A program made the translations under genes and the position numbers. 64,000 nt of DNA from DASRYH01 sp035687245. GTDB lineage: Bacteria; Actinomycetota; Coriobacteriia; Anaerosomatales; PHET01. The stretch is taken from positions 1 to 64,000 of the forward strand of contig DASRYH010000063.1 in assembly GCA_035687245.1 (NCBI GenBank). The letters are read 5' to 3'. Shown here in pieces: positions 25,117 to 33,601 of this stretch (its first letter is position 1; each line of letters opens with the position of its first letter). The notes beneath the pieces were generated by a model. The model did not search any database. It saw only the letters and a program-made list of their open reading frames with translations, and was not told the origin of the DNA.

Positions 25117-27705
25117 TTAGAGCAGTTCGTAGTCTCCGCCCGTCTGCGCGTCGACTGTCACCTTCTGGCCTTCGTGGACGCTCCCATCGATGAGCGCCTT
25201 GGCAACGCGGTCCACGACCTGGCGCTGAATAAGGCGCTTGAGCGGGCGGGCGCCGAAGATGGGATCGAATCCATCCAGCGACAGTCGCTCGATCGCGGCA
25301 GGCGTGAGTTCGAGCTCGATCTTGCGCTCGGCCAGACGGCGGCGAACCAGCTCAAGCTGGAGCTCCACGATGCTCCCAAGCTCGTCGAGCGTGAGCGCGT
25401 GGAAGACCACGACATCGTCGACGCGGTTGAGGAACTCTGGACGGAAGGTCGCACGCAGAGCCTCCTGCAGCATCCGGTCCGTCTCCTCCTCGCTCTGACC
25501 GCCCTCGGCGAACATCTGGATGAACTGGCTGCCAACGTTGCTGGTCATGATGATGATCGAGTTCTTGAAGCTCACAACGCGACCCTGGCCGTCGGTGAGA
25601 CGCCCATCGTCGAGCACCTGCAGCAGCACGTTGAAGACGTCCGGGTGCGCCTTCTCGATCTCGTCGAGCAGCACGACGCTATAGGGCCTGCGCCTCACCG
25701 CTTCGGTGAGCTGGCCGCCCTCTTCGTAACCGACGTAGCCGGGAGGCGCGCCAATCAGCCTCTGAACGCTGAACTTCTCCATGTACTCCGACATATCGAT
25801 ACGCACCATTGCGCGCTCGTCGTCGAACAGGTAGGACGCAAGGGTCTTGGCGAGTTCGGTCTTGCCCACGCCGGTGGGACCGAGGAACAGGAAGCTGCCG
25901 ATGGGCTTGTCGGGGTCGGAAAGCCCGGCGCGCGAACGCCGAATCGCTCCGGCCACCACCTCGACGGCCTCGTTCTGGCCAATGACGCGCTCGTGCAGCA
26001 CCTCTTCGAGGTGCGCGAGCTTGGCCATCTCGCCCTGCATGAGACGCGACACCGGAACGCCGGTCCACGCGGAGACGACTTCAGCGATCTCCTCTTCGGT
26101 GACCTCTTCTTTGAGCATCCCGCCGTCGCTGGCCTGCAGGTCGGCGAGACGCTGCTGGCCCTCGGTGAGCTGGCGCTCGAGTTCGGGGATGCTGCCGTAG
26201 CGGATCTCGGCCGCGCGCTGCAGGTCGCCTTCGCGCGTGGCGCGCTCCTCTTCGGTGCGAGCCTCGTCGAGTTCGGCCTTCACGCGCTGGGCGCCCTCGA
26301 TCACGTCCTTCTCGCTCTGCCACGTTGCCTTGAGGCCGGAGAGCTGCTCGGTGAGCCCGGCCATCTCCGAACGCAACGTCTCGAGGCGCTCGGCGCTCGC
26401 GACGTCGTCCTCCTTCATCAGCGCCTGCTCTTCGATCTGCATCTGTGTGAGCTTGCGGTCGATCGCATCGATCTCGGTGGGCATCGAGTCGATCTCGATA
26501 CGCAGGCGGCTGGCCGCCTCGTCGATGAGGTCGATTGCCTTGTCGGGCAGGAAGCGATCGGTGATGTAGCGGGTGGAGAGCTCGGCTGCGGCCACGATCG
26601 CACCGTCGGTGATGCGCACGCCGTGGTGCACCTCGTACTTCTCTTTGAGCCCGCGCAGAATCGCGATCGTATCTTCCACGCTCGGCTCGCCCACGAAGAT
26701 CGGCTGGAAGCGGCGCTCGAGAGCCGCGTCCTTCTCGATATGCTTGCGGTACTCGTCGAGTGTCGTGGCCCCTATCGCGTGCAGCTCGCCGCGCGCGAGA
26801 GCGGGCTTGAGCATGTTGCCCGCATCCATCGCACCTTCGGCAGCTCCCGCGCCTACGATCGTATGCATCTCGTCGATGAAGAGGACGACGCGGCCTTCGG
26901 CGGACTCGACCTCACGCAGTACGGCCTTGAGGCGGTCTTCGAACTCGCCGCGGTACTTGGCGCCGGCCACCATCGACCCGAGATCGAGCGCGACGACGTC
27001 CTTGTCGCGCAGCGAGGACGGCACGTCGCCCGCGATGATCCGCTGCGCCAGCCCCTCTACGATCGCGGTCTTGCCGGTGCCCGGCTCGCCAATCAGCACG
27101 GGGTTGTTCTTGGTCCGGCGGGAGAGCACTTGGATCGCGCGGCGGATCTCCTCGTTGCGACCGATGACGGGGTCGAGCTTGCCCTCACGCGCCATCTCGG
27201 TGAGGTTGCGCCCGTAGCGCTCGAGTGCCTGCATCTGGCCCTCGGGGTTCTGGTCGGTAACCTTCGAGCCGGCCCGGAGCTCTTCTATCGCCTTGCCCAA
27301 GCGCTCCGACGTCACGCCAGCGCGCTCGAGGATGCGTCCCGCCTCCCCCTTGTCGGAAGCGAGCGCAACGAGCAGGTGCTCGGTCGAGACGTAGGCGTCC
27401 TTCATCTTCTCGGCAGCCTTGAAAGCGTCGTTCAAGACGGTCGTGAGGCGAGGGCCTGCGCCCATCTGCGCGGCAACACCGCTGACCTTCGGCATGGCGT
27501 CGAGCGCCTCGGTGACCGACGCGTCGAGCGCGCCAGAGTCCGCGCCTACCTTGCCGAAGATGGGCCGGACGATGCCGTCGGCCTGGTCGAGCAGCGCCTT
27601 GAGCAGGTGCTCCGGCTCTACGGCAGAGGCGTCGCGCTCAGAGGCGATGCCGGTGGCAGCCTCCAAGGCCTCCTGGGACTTGATGGTGAGCTTGTCGAGT
27701 CTCAT
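25117..27705 (-). CDS. clpB: Chaperone disaggregase ClpB
   Basis: This is a full-length 862-residue Hsp100. It has the N domain (KLTIKSQEALEAA), first AAA module (Walker A GEPGTGKTAIVEGLAQ, VLFIDEMHTIVGAGAAEGAMDAGN), the coiled-coil middle domain (~410-520, including ELEKQL-like repeats), the second AAA module (GPTGVGKTELAKTLA, VVLLDEIEKAHPDV, VGSQFI) and a C-terminal D2-small domain. It works with DnaK to disaggregate proteins. There is no clear Shine-Dalgarno; a 10-bp GC hairpin ends 2 nt upstream of the ATG. It is followed by a weak terminator and preceded by a small membrane protein gene. Confidence 0.95.
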   Translation of the reverse strand: MRLDKLTIKSQEALEAATGIASERDASAVEPEHLLKALLDQADGIVRPIFGKVGADSGALDASVTEALDAMPKVSGVAAQMGAGPRLTTVLNDAFKAAEKMKDAYVSTEHLLVALASDKGEAGRILERAGVTSERLGKAIEELRAGSKVTDQNPEGQMQALERYGRNLTEMAREGKLDPVIGRNEEIRRAIQVLSRRTKNNPVLIGEPGTGKTAIVEGLAQRIIAGDVPSSLRDKDVVALDLGSMVAGAKYRGEFEDRLKAVLREVESAEGRVVLFIDEMHTIVGAGAAEGAMDAGNMLKPALARGELHAIGATTLDEYRKHIEKDAALERRFQPIFVGEPSVEDTIAILRGLKEKYEVHHGVRITDGAIVAAAELSTRYITDRFLPDKAIDLIDEAASRLRIEIDSMPTEIDAIDRKLTQMQIEEQALMKEDDVASAERLETLRSEMAGLTEQLSGLKATWQSEKDVIEGAQRVKAELDEARTEEERATREGDLQRAAEIRYGSIPELERQLTEGQQRLADLQASDGGMLKEEVTEEEIAEVVSAWTGVPVSRLMQGEMAKLAHLEEVLHERVIGQNEAVEVVAGAIRRSRAGLSDPDKPIGSFLFLGPTGVGKTELAKTLASYLFDDERAMVRIDMSEYMEKFSVQRLIGAPPGYVGYEEGGQLTEAVRRRPYSVVLLDEIEKAHPDVFNVLLQVLDDGRLTDGQGRVVSFKNSIIIMTSNVGSQFIQMFAEGGQSEEETDRMLQEALRATFRPEFLNRVDDVVVFHALTLDELGSIVELQLELVRRRLAERKIELELTPAAIERLSLDGFDPIFGARPLKRLIQRQVVDRVAKALIDGSVHEGQKVTVDAQTGGDYELL

Positions 27706-27707
27706 TT

Positions 27708-27736
27708 CGCAGCCGCCCTATCCGCAGGCGGCTGCG
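27708..27736 (-). promoter_or_regulatory. Hairpin abutting the clpB start codon
   Basis: On the minus strand CGCAGCCGCC (27736-27727) and GGCGGCTGCG (27717-27708) form a perfect 10-bp stem ending 2 nt before ATG 27705. Any ribosome site would lie in the 3' strand of the stem. It could be translational control of clpB or a terminator without a U-tract for the upstream gene. Confidence 0.5.
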
Positions 27737-27745
27737 GTAGGTCAG

Positions 27746-28135
27746 CTACTGCTGGGCCCAGCTGCCGTCCTGCTGCTCGGTGTAGGTGTATTCCTTCCAC
27801 TTCAATGCCGACTCCTGCGTGCGAACAGTGATCTTGTTCGTCTTGCCGGGCACCGTGTAGTGGATGGTGAGTTTGTTGGCCTCGATACCGAGGTCGGAAG
27901 CGAGCATTGTGACGACGTCTTCCGGGACGGGCTTGTCCGCGACCGGCTGGCCGGACGTAGGAGCCGAATCCGTCACCACGGTTGAGAGGCTTTGCGCTGA
28001 TCCGCGCGGCTTCGGCTTGATCGTTGGCCATGCCACGATGCCCACTACGACCAGCGCAATCACCAGGATTCCAATCGAGACCGGCACCATGTACCGACCC
28101 TCGCGAATCGAGTCCCAGATCTCTTCGAAGTCCAT
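27746..28135 (-). CDS. Small single-pass membrane protein
   Basis: The 129-residue protein starts at ATG 28135 with AGGA 8 nt upstream; the frame is open further but the extra part looks like hspR 3' shadow. One TM helix (VPVSIGILVIALVVVGIVAW, residues ~17-36) separates a short cytoplasmic MDFEEIWDSIREGRY start from a polar, Thr/Lys-rich extracytoplasmic part. It resembles nothing I can name. It precedes clpB by ~40 bp including the hairpin, so cotranscription is possible. Confidence 0.6.
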   Translation of the reverse strand: MDFEEIWDSIREGRYMVPVSIGILVIALVVVGIVAWPTIKPKPRGSAQSLSTVVTDSAPTSGQPVADKPVPEDVVTMLASDLGIEANKLTIHYTVPGKTNKITVRTQESALKWKEYTYTEQQDGSWAQQ

Positions 28136-28360
28136 GCCGCCGTCCTTGTCTGAAGTTGTACCAGCACGGTTCGTTTGCATCCGCGTCTGTGCGCGACGCG
28201 CGCTCGGATCGACCGGGCGCCAGCGCAAACACTACTAGCGCACGGCGTGCCGAGATGTGTCCTGCATTACATGGTCCGTGCGTCATTCTCGCAGATTCCA
28301 CTTCCGAAGGGCATGGATTTCTGGTGTGGTCTGGGCCGAGAGCCGGCGTCACTGTCGTTC

Positions 28361-28744
28361 CTATCCTCGGCGGTGCGCGACCACCCCGCCGCGCACATGG
28401 ACGAGGGCGGTGTGGGTCTCGCGAACCGTCGCCGCGATGCGCTCTGCGTGCACCAACCTGCGGCGCGTCGCCTCGAGCTCGATGCGCAGCGCCTCGATCT
28501 CGTTCTGCATCGCCATGATCCGCGTCACCCCGGCCAGATTGACGCCCTCGTCTTGCGTGAGCTGCTGAATCAGCCGCAGGCGCTCGATATCGGCATCAGA
28601 GTACAGACGCGTGTTGCCCTGCGAGCGCTGCGGGTTGATGAGCATCTTGCGCTCGTAGATGCGCAGCGTCTGAGGGTGCACGCCGGCCAGGTCAGCCGCG
28701 ACGCTGATCATGTACACGGGCCGGTCTCTTCCTGTCGGTCTCAT
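28361..28744 (-). CDS. hspR: Heat-shock repressor HspR (MerR family)
   Basis: The 127-residue MerR-type regulator has the winged HTH with MISVAADLAGVHPQTLRIYERKML, RTRLYSDADIERL-like NTRLYSDADIERLRLIQ and a coiled C-terminus. It is the last gene of dnaK-grpE-dnaJ-hspR, the actinobacterial arrangement in which HspR with DnaK as co-repressor represses the operon (and often clpB and lon). ATG 28744 has GGGAG 5 nt upstream. The palindromes at the dnaK promoter are the candidate operators. Confidence 0.9.
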   Translation of the reverse strand: MRPTGRDRPVYMISVAADLAGVHPQTLRIYERKMLINPQRSQGNTRLYSDADIERLRLIQQLTQDEGVNLAGVTRIMAMQNEIEALRIELEATRRRLVHAERIAATVRETHTALVHVRGGVVAHRRG

Positions 28745-28775
28745 CTCATACTCCCTGCCGAATACATGCGGCTTG

Positions 28776-29903
28776 CTAGCGTGCTGTGTGCGCACCACCG
28801 AGGTAGGCACGCACGTCATCTCCTTGGACCTGTTCGATCTCGGCGTAGAGCTCGCGCTCCCTGTCGCTTGGCGACGTAGGCACCGCGACCGCGACCTTGA
28901 CCTTCAGGTCGCCGTGACCGCCTCCCTTGAGCTTAGGCGCGCCCTTGCCCGTCACGCGCAGCGTCTTGCCGTGCTGCGTGCCGGCGGGCACCTTCAGCTT
29001 CACCTTGCCGCCTGAGGGTGTCGGCACCGTGATAGTCGTGCCCAGAACCGCTTCGGCGGGCGTCACTTTGAGCTCGAGCAGGACATCGGCGCCCTCGCGC
29101 TTGAAGTACGCATGTGGCTTCACGCGCGTGATCACGTAGAGGTCGCCTGCGGGTCCGCGATTCACGCCCGCCTCGCCCTTGCCCTTGAAGCGCAGCTTGC
29201 CGCCGTCTGTGGCGCCTGCGGGTACGTTGACGGTGACCGGCTTGAGCCTGATCACCTTCCCCTTGCCGCGACACGCATTGCACGGGCTCTCGATGACTTG
29301 ACCGCTCCCGCCACATCGCGGGCAGGCGCGCGAGAAGCCGAACATGCCCTGCCCCTGGCTCACCTGGCCGGTTCCGCCGCAGGTCTGGCAGGTAGTGGGC
29401 GACGTGCCGGGCTTGGCGCCCGAGCCTCCGCAGACGTCGCAGGTTTCGGCGCGTTCGAGCTGCACCTGCGCGGCCATGCCTTCGTAGGCCTGCTCGAATG
29501 TGAGGTCGAGATCGACCTGCACATCGCGCCCGCGGTGAGGTTGAGGGCCAGCAGACCTGCGCCCGCCGCCACCGGCGCCGCCACCGAACAAGTCGCCGAA
29601 TAGGTCGCCCAGGTCGACGTTGTCGACGCGGAAACCGCCCCCGCCACCTGGCCATCCGGCGCTAGGTGCCCCCTGTGGAGGCACCTGCCCGCCGAAGTAC
29701 TGGCCGTACTGGTCGTACTGGTCTCGCTTCTCGGAGTCGGAGAGTACCTCGTAGGCCTCGTTGATCTCTTTGAATTTGTCTTCGCTACCGCCCGCATCCG
29801 GGTGGTGCTTGCGCGCGAGCTTTCGGAAGGCCTTCTTGATCTCGTCGGCGGATGCGTCCTTCTTCACACCGAGGATGTCGTAGTAGTTGCCGCCCGGCGC
29901 CAT
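28776..29903 (-). CDS. dnaJ: Chaperone protein DnaJ
   Basis: The 375-residue co-chaperone has the J domain (YYDILGVKKDASADEIKKAFRKLARKHHPDAGG, HPD motif), a Gly-rich linker, the four CxxCxGxG zinc-binding repeats (CDVCGGSG, CQTCGGTG, CPRCGGSG, CNACRGKG) and the C-terminal substrate-binding beta domains. Gly-rich segments around residues 80-120 are typical. It is cotranscribed with grpE (9-nt gap) and hspR. Length and domain order fit type I DnaJ. Confidence 0.95.
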   Translation of the reverse strand: MAPGGNYYDILGVKKDASADEIKKAFRKLARKHHPDAGGSEDKFKEINEAYEVLSDSEKRDQYDQYGQYFGGQVPPQGAPSAGWPGGGGGFRVDNVDLGDLFGDLFGGGAGGGGRRSAGPQPHRGRDVQVDLDLTFEQAYEGMAAQVQLERAETCDVCGGSGAKPGTSPTTCQTCGGTGQVSQGQGMFGFSRACPRCGGSGQVIESPCNACRGKGKVIRLKPVTVNVPAGATDGGKLRFKGKGEAGVNRGPAGDLYVITRVKPHAYFKREGADVLLELKVTPAEAVLGTTITVPTPSGGKVKLKVPAGTQHGKTLRVTGKGAPKLKGGGHGDLKVKVAVAVPTSPSDRERELYAEIEQVQGDDVRAYLGGAHTAR

Positions 29904-29912
29904 GTGATCCGC

Positions 29913-30446
29913 CTACTTCCCGGGGCCCCCGGTCGAGACGACGACCATCGCGGGCCGAAGCACACGACCGTGCATCTCGTAACCCTTTTGGAAGACCGCG
30001 ACCACGGTGTGGTCGGGGACTTCGGCGTCTTCCTGCATCTGCACGGCATTGTGCTTGTCGGCGTCAAAGGGCTGATCGAGCGGATCGATGGGCGCTACAC
30101 CCTCCTTGGCCAGCACGGCCAGGAGCTTCCGGTGCACCGCAACGAGACCCTCGATCGCGTCGGCGTTGCCTTCGCCGATGTGGTCGATGGCGCGCTCGAA
30201 GTCGTCGATGACCGGCAGAAGCTCAGAGACGACTCGCTCGCTCGCGCGCAGGAGGGCGTCGGCGTGACGCACCTCCAGGCGCTTGCGGCTGTTCTCGAAC
30301 TCGGCCTGAGCGCGCAGCGCGGTGTCGCGCCACTGCTCGACCTCTGCCTTCGCCGTCTCGAGCTCATCGGCGATCACATCGCCACGAATCTCAAGCTCAG
30401 GCCCGAGGTCGGCTTCCAACTCAGGATCGACGTCGTAATCGGTCAT
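29913..30446 (-). CDS. grpE: Nucleotide exchange factor GrpE
   Basis: The 177-residue protein shows the GrpE pattern: an N-terminal acidic part, a long coiled coil (ELETAKAEVEQWRDTALRAQAEFENSRKRLE) and the C-terminal beta domain with GVAPIDPLDQPFDADKHNAVQMQ and FQKGYEMHGRVLRPAMVVVS. It releases ADP from DnaK. It lies 2 nt after dnaK and 9 nt before dnaJ, in the actinobacterial order dnaK-grpE-dnaJ. Confidence 0.95.
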   Translation of the reverse strand: MTDYDVDPELEADLGPELEIRGDVIADELETAKAEVEQWRDTALRAQAEFENSRKRLEVRHADALLRASERVVSELLPVIDDFERAIDHIGEGNADAIEGLVAVHRKLLAVLAKEGVAPIDPLDQPFDADKHNAVQMQEDAEVPDHTVVAVFQKGYEMHGRVLRPAMVVVSTGGPGK

Positions 30447-30448
30447 GA

Positions 30449-32353
30449 CTACTTCTCCTCGTCGTCGACGACCTCGTAGTCGGCGTCAACGACGTCTTCG
30501 TCGCTAGCGGGAGCACCCTCGGCGCCTTCGGCACCTTCGGCAGGCTGCGCGTCGGAGTAGACGACCTCGGCGAGCTTGTAGCCGGTCTGCTGCAGCTTCT
30601 CGGTCGCAGCCTTGATGGCGTCGATATCGGTGCCCTCGAGCGCGGTCTTGACCTCGGCAGACGCCTCTTCGACGGCCGTCTTGGTCTCGGCCGGGACCTT
30701 GTCGCCCAGCTCGTTGAGGGTCTTCTCGGTGGAGTAGACGAGGCTGTCGGCCGTGTTGCGGACCTCTACCTCTTCCTTGCGCTTGCGGTCTTCCTCGGCG
30801 TGCGCATCGGCGTCGGTGACCATGCGGTCGACCTCGTCGTCGGAGAGCGCCGTGGAGCCCGAGATCGTGATCTTCTGCTCCTGGCCGGTGCCCAGGTCCT
30901 TGGCCGAGACGTTCACGATGCCGTTGGCGTCGATGTCGAAAGCGACCTCGACCTGCGGCACGCCACGCGGCGCGGACGGGATGTTCATCAGGTGGAACTT
31001 GCCCAGCGTCTTGTTGTCGGCGGCCATCTCGCGCTCGCCCTGCAGGACATGAACCTCAACAGAGGTCTGGCCGTCGGCGGCGGTGGTGAATACCTCGCTC
31101 TTTCGAGTCGGGATCGTGGTGTTGCGCTCGATGAGCTTGGTCATGACGCCGCCCAGCGTCTCAACACCCAGCGAAAGCGGCGTGACGTCGAGGAGCAGGA
31201 TGCCTTCCTGACCGAAGTCACCTGCGAGCACTCCACCCTGAATGGCGGCACCTACAGCAACGACCTCGTCCGGGTTCACGCCCATGTGCGGGTCCTTGCC
31301 GGTGATCTTCTTGACGGCTTCCTGGACGGCGGGCATGCGGGTCGAGCCGCCGACGAGGATGACCTCGCCGAGCTCGGAGGCCTTGATACCGGCGTCCTTG
31401 ATGGCCTGCTCGACCGGCTTCTTGGTGCGGTCCAGCAGATCGCTTGTGATCTTCTCGAACTCGGCACGCGTGAGCTGCACGTCGAGGTGCTTGGGACCCG
31501 AGGCGTCAGCGGTGATGAACGGCAGGTTGATCTGCGTGGTCTGCGCGGTGGAGAGCTCCATCTTGGCCTTTTCGGCAGCCTCCTTGAGGCGCTGCAGGGC
31601 CATCTTGTCCACGCGCAGGTCGATGCCGTTGTCGGACTTGAACCTGTCGGCGAGCCAGTCGATGACACGCTGGTCCCAGTCGTCGCCACCCAGATGGTTG
31701 TCGCCCGAGGTCGAGAGGACCTCAACGACGTTGTCGCCCAGCTCGAGGACGGAGACGTCGAAGGTACCGCCGCCGAGGTCGAAGACGAGGACGGTGTGCT
31801 CCTTGTCGCCCTTGTCGAGACCATAGGCGAGTGCGGCTGCTGTCGGCTCGTTGATGATGCGCAGGACCTCGAGGCCAGCGATCTTGCCGGCGTCCTTGGT
31901 GGCCTGGCGCTGCATGTCGTTGAAGTACGCGGGTACTGTGATGACCGCCTGCGTGACGGTCTCGCCGAGGTACTTCTCAGCGTCGGCCTTAAGCTTCTGC
32001 AGGACCATCGCCGAAATCTCCTCAGGCGTGTAGTCCTTGCCCTCGATCTCGACCGACGAACGACCGTCCTTGCCCTTCACGACGGTGTAGGCGATCGTCT
32101 TGCGCTCGCTAACGGTCTCCTCGAACTTGCGACCGATGAAGCGCTTGATCGACTTGATGGTGTTCTCGGGGTTGGTGACGGCCTGGTTCTTGGCCGGCTT
32201 GCCCACGACACGCTCGCCGTCCTTGCGAAACGCAACGACCGACGGCGTGGTGCGGTCACCTTCGGCGTTGATGATGATCGACGGCTCTCCGCCTTCCATC
32301 ACCGCTACTGCCGAGTTGGTGGTCCCCAGATCGATTCCGATGACCTTTGCCAT
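30449..32353 (-). CDS. dnaK: Chaperone protein DnaK
   Basis: The 634-residue Hsp70 has the ATPase domain (AKVIGIDLGTTNSAVAVMEGGEP, DLGGGTFDVS, GGSTRMPAVQ) and the substrate-binding domain, ending in the acidic C-terminal tail. I chose ATG 32353 (GGAG upstream) because the conserved AKVIGIDLGTTNS begins at once; the frame is open further upstream. It heads dnaK-grpE-dnaJ-hspR. Its promoter contains palindromes that are candidate HspR operators. Confidence 0.96.
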   Translation of the reverse strand: MAKVIGIDLGTTNSAVAVMEGGEPSIIINAEGDRTTPSVVAFRKDGERVVGKPAKNQAVTNPENTIKSIKRFIGRKFEETVSERKTIAYTVVKGKDGRSSVEIEGKDYTPEEISAMVLQKLKADAEKYLGETVTQAVITVPAYFNDMQRQATKDAGKIAGLEVLRIINEPTAAALAYGLDKGDKEHTVLVFDLGGGTFDVSVLELGDNVVEVLSTSGDNHLGGDDWDQRVIDWLADRFKSDNGIDLRVDKMALQRLKEAAEKAKMELSTAQTTQINLPFITADASGPKHLDVQLTRAEFEKITSDLLDRTKKPVEQAIKDAGIKASELGEVILVGGSTRMPAVQEAVKKITGKDPHMGVNPDEVVAVGAAIQGGVLAGDFGQEGILLLDVTPLSLGVETLGGVMTKLIERNTTIPTRKSEVFTTAADGQTSVEVHVLQGEREMAADNKTLGKFHLMNIPSAPRGVPQVEVAFDIDANGIVNVSAKDLGTGQEQKITISGSTALSDDEVDRMVTDADAHAEEDRKRKEEVEVRNTADSLVYSTEKTLNELGDKVPAETKTAVEEASAEVKTALEGTDIDAIKAATEKLQQTGYKLAEVVYSDAQPAEGAEGAEGAPASDEDVVDADYEVVDDEEK

Positions 32354-32449
32354 GTAGCTCGCTCCTTCGTTCAATACAGGCGCGAAACGCGCGCTGTGTG
32401 ACTCACTCGTAGTGACTCTACCCCTACTTGCCGGACTTGCGGCGAATGA

Positions 32450-32496
32450 ATCATACAATCTGACAATGGCATTATCAAGTTTCGTGTCAACGACAC
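32450..32496 (-). promoter_or_regulatory. dnaK promoter with overlapping palindromes (candidate HspR operators)
   Basis: On the minus strand TTGATA (32478-32473) and TATGAT (32455-32450) form a promoter with a 17-bp spacer. A 17-bp near-palindrome, TGATAATGCCATTGTCA (32477-32461), covers the -35 and spacer. A second repeat, GTGTC-GTT-GACAC (32496-32484), lies just upstream. Neither is the exact HAIR consensus CTTGAGT-N7-ACTCAAG, but position and the hspR gene support repression here. Confidence 0.6.
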
Positions 32497-32616
32497 TGTA
32501 GGTCATACCCAATCGGGCGTCCGGCGGTGCAGGCGATTCGGCGAACGCATGGCAGTTAGTGGATATATGCCGAACGGTATGGCGGCCCGCTTCGTCGGAT
32601 GGGTTTGAATTCGGGC

Positions 32617-32645
32617 TTTACAGGGGCCAACGCGCTTTGTAAGGT
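32617..32645 (+). promoter_or_regulatory. Promoter of the ferredoxin gene
   Basis: TTTACA (32617-32622) and TAAGGT (32640-32645) are 17 bp apart on the plus strand, upstream of the ferredoxin ATG at 32701. The rest of the 350-bp gap between dnaK and this gene is taken up by the dnaK promoter and its palindromes. Confidence 0.55.
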
Positions 32646-32700
32646 ACCCACGAAAACTACGGCTACGTGCCGTGTTGGCTCCACCACAGAAGGAGAGACT

Positions 32701-32889
32701 ATGCCCCGCCCCATCATCAACGAGGACGACTGCTCGGCCTGCGGCATCTGCGTGGATGCCTGCCCCAATGGCGTTCTCGAGATCGTCGGCGACGCGGCTG
32801 AGCCTGTGCGCGACGAGGACTGCGACGGCTGCGCCACGTGCATGGAAGAGTGCCCCATGGGCGCGATTACCGAGATCGAAGAGGACTAA
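32701..32889 (+). CDS. 2[4Fe-4S] ferredoxin
   Basis: The 62-residue protein has two CxxCxxCxxxC(P) motifs, CSACGICVDACP and CDGCATCMEECP, binding two [4Fe-4S] clusters, as in clostridial-type ferredoxins. It is probably an electron carrier for hydrogenase or other low-potential enzymes. GGAGA lies a few nt before the ATG. It has its own promoter and a downstream terminator, so it is monocistronic. Confidence 0.92.
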   Translation: MPRPIINEDDCSACGICVDACPNGVLEIVGDAAEPVRDEDCDGCATCMEECPMGAITEIEED

Positions 32890-32958
32890 CTCCGATCACT
32901 ACTCCACGGTAGCCGGCCCGCCAGGGTCCGCCGTGGCACCGCTCTCACACGAGTTGCC

Positions 32959-32991
32959 GAAAGCCGGCCTGCGAATCGCGGGTCGGCTTTC
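32959..32991 (+). terminator. Intrinsic terminator after ferredoxin
   Basis: GAAAGCCGGCCTGC and GCGGGTCGGCTTTC form a 14-bp stem (two G-U pairs) with a GAATC loop, followed by TCGTTTCC. It lies ~70 nt past the ferredoxin stop on the plus strand. Confidence 0.75.
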
Positions 32992-33042
32992 TCGTTTCCG
33001 CGTGCGACCTGATGCGACGCATGCCGCTCAGAGCTCAAGGTG

Positions 33043-33597
33043 CTAGAAGACCGGACCCGGCGGCGTGGCGGCTCTCAACTGCTGCCAGACGCGCTTCTTG
33101 GCGCCCTCATCCTCGAGCGACGCCTCGAAACCGTCGATCGCCACGATTCGCCTGCCGCACGCGACCACGGCCGTGCCGAACGGCGGCACCGGGATACCGA
33201 ACGCGGCCGCTACATCTTCGGCAGCTTGAGCATCGAGCGCGATCACCAGCGGGGCGTCAACCGCCTCGAGCTGTCCTCGGAGCCGCGCCGCGCGCGCGTC
33301 CGCATCCACCGACGAGTCGGGGCGTGACAGCGTGCGGAAGGCGGCCTCCGGGTTGTGACCGAGTGCGGCCAGAGCCTTCGCGAGCGCCTCGCCGTCGGCG
33401 CCGGAGAGCGCGCGTCCGCCCGACGCCTCGGCCGGTCCGGCAAGCCCCTTCACCAGCGCGACCTCAGCGATGAGCGCGCCCGAGGATGCCACGGTGTCGG
33501 AGCCGGGCGCGAGCCTGTCGGCAGCCGCCACTTCGGCAGATGCCTTGGCCGCGTACAGGGCGTCGAGCTTCTCGGGACTCTCGTCGGCGCGAGCCAT
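33043..33597 (-). CDS. Uracil-DNA-glycosylase-superfamily-like protein, catalytically degenerate
   Basis: The 184-residue protein is not a clear match to a named family. Its layout follows the UDG superfamily: GLAGPAEASGGRALSG in the place of the GEAPG-x-GRPFVG loop, ALAALGHNPEAAF (helix), LRGQLEAVDAPLVIALDAQAAEDV in the place of 'L.....PKVIVALG..AA', and VWQQLRA at the end as in 'KREVWEDL'. The catalytic HPS motif region reads IDGFEASL, so activity is unlikely. Ala is very abundant. It starts 4 nt after the epimerase stop, so it is the second gene of an epimerase operon. The relationship is by pattern only. Confidence 0.45.
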   Translation of the reverse strand: MARADESPEKLDALYAAKASAEVAAADRLAPGSDTVASSGALIAEVALVKGLAGPAEASGGRALSGADGEALAKALAALGHNPEAAFRTLSRPDSSVDADARAARLRGQLEAVDAPLVIALDAQAAEDVAAAFGIPVPPFGTAVVACGRRIVAIDGFEASLEDEGAKKRVWQQLRAATPPGPVF

Positions 33598-33601
33598 CGC
33601 G

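Noticed and set aside
24961..27831. Long antisense open frame opposite clpB (and similar ones opposite cydA, lon, dnaK and others)
   Set aside because: GC-rich codon usage creates open antisense frames; the sense genes match known families and the antisense proteins are Arg/Ala-rich without domains.
32354..32520. CIRCE (HrcA) element at the dnaK promoter
   Set aside because: TTAGCACTC-N9-GAGTGCTAA is absent; the hspR gene in the operon points to HspR control.
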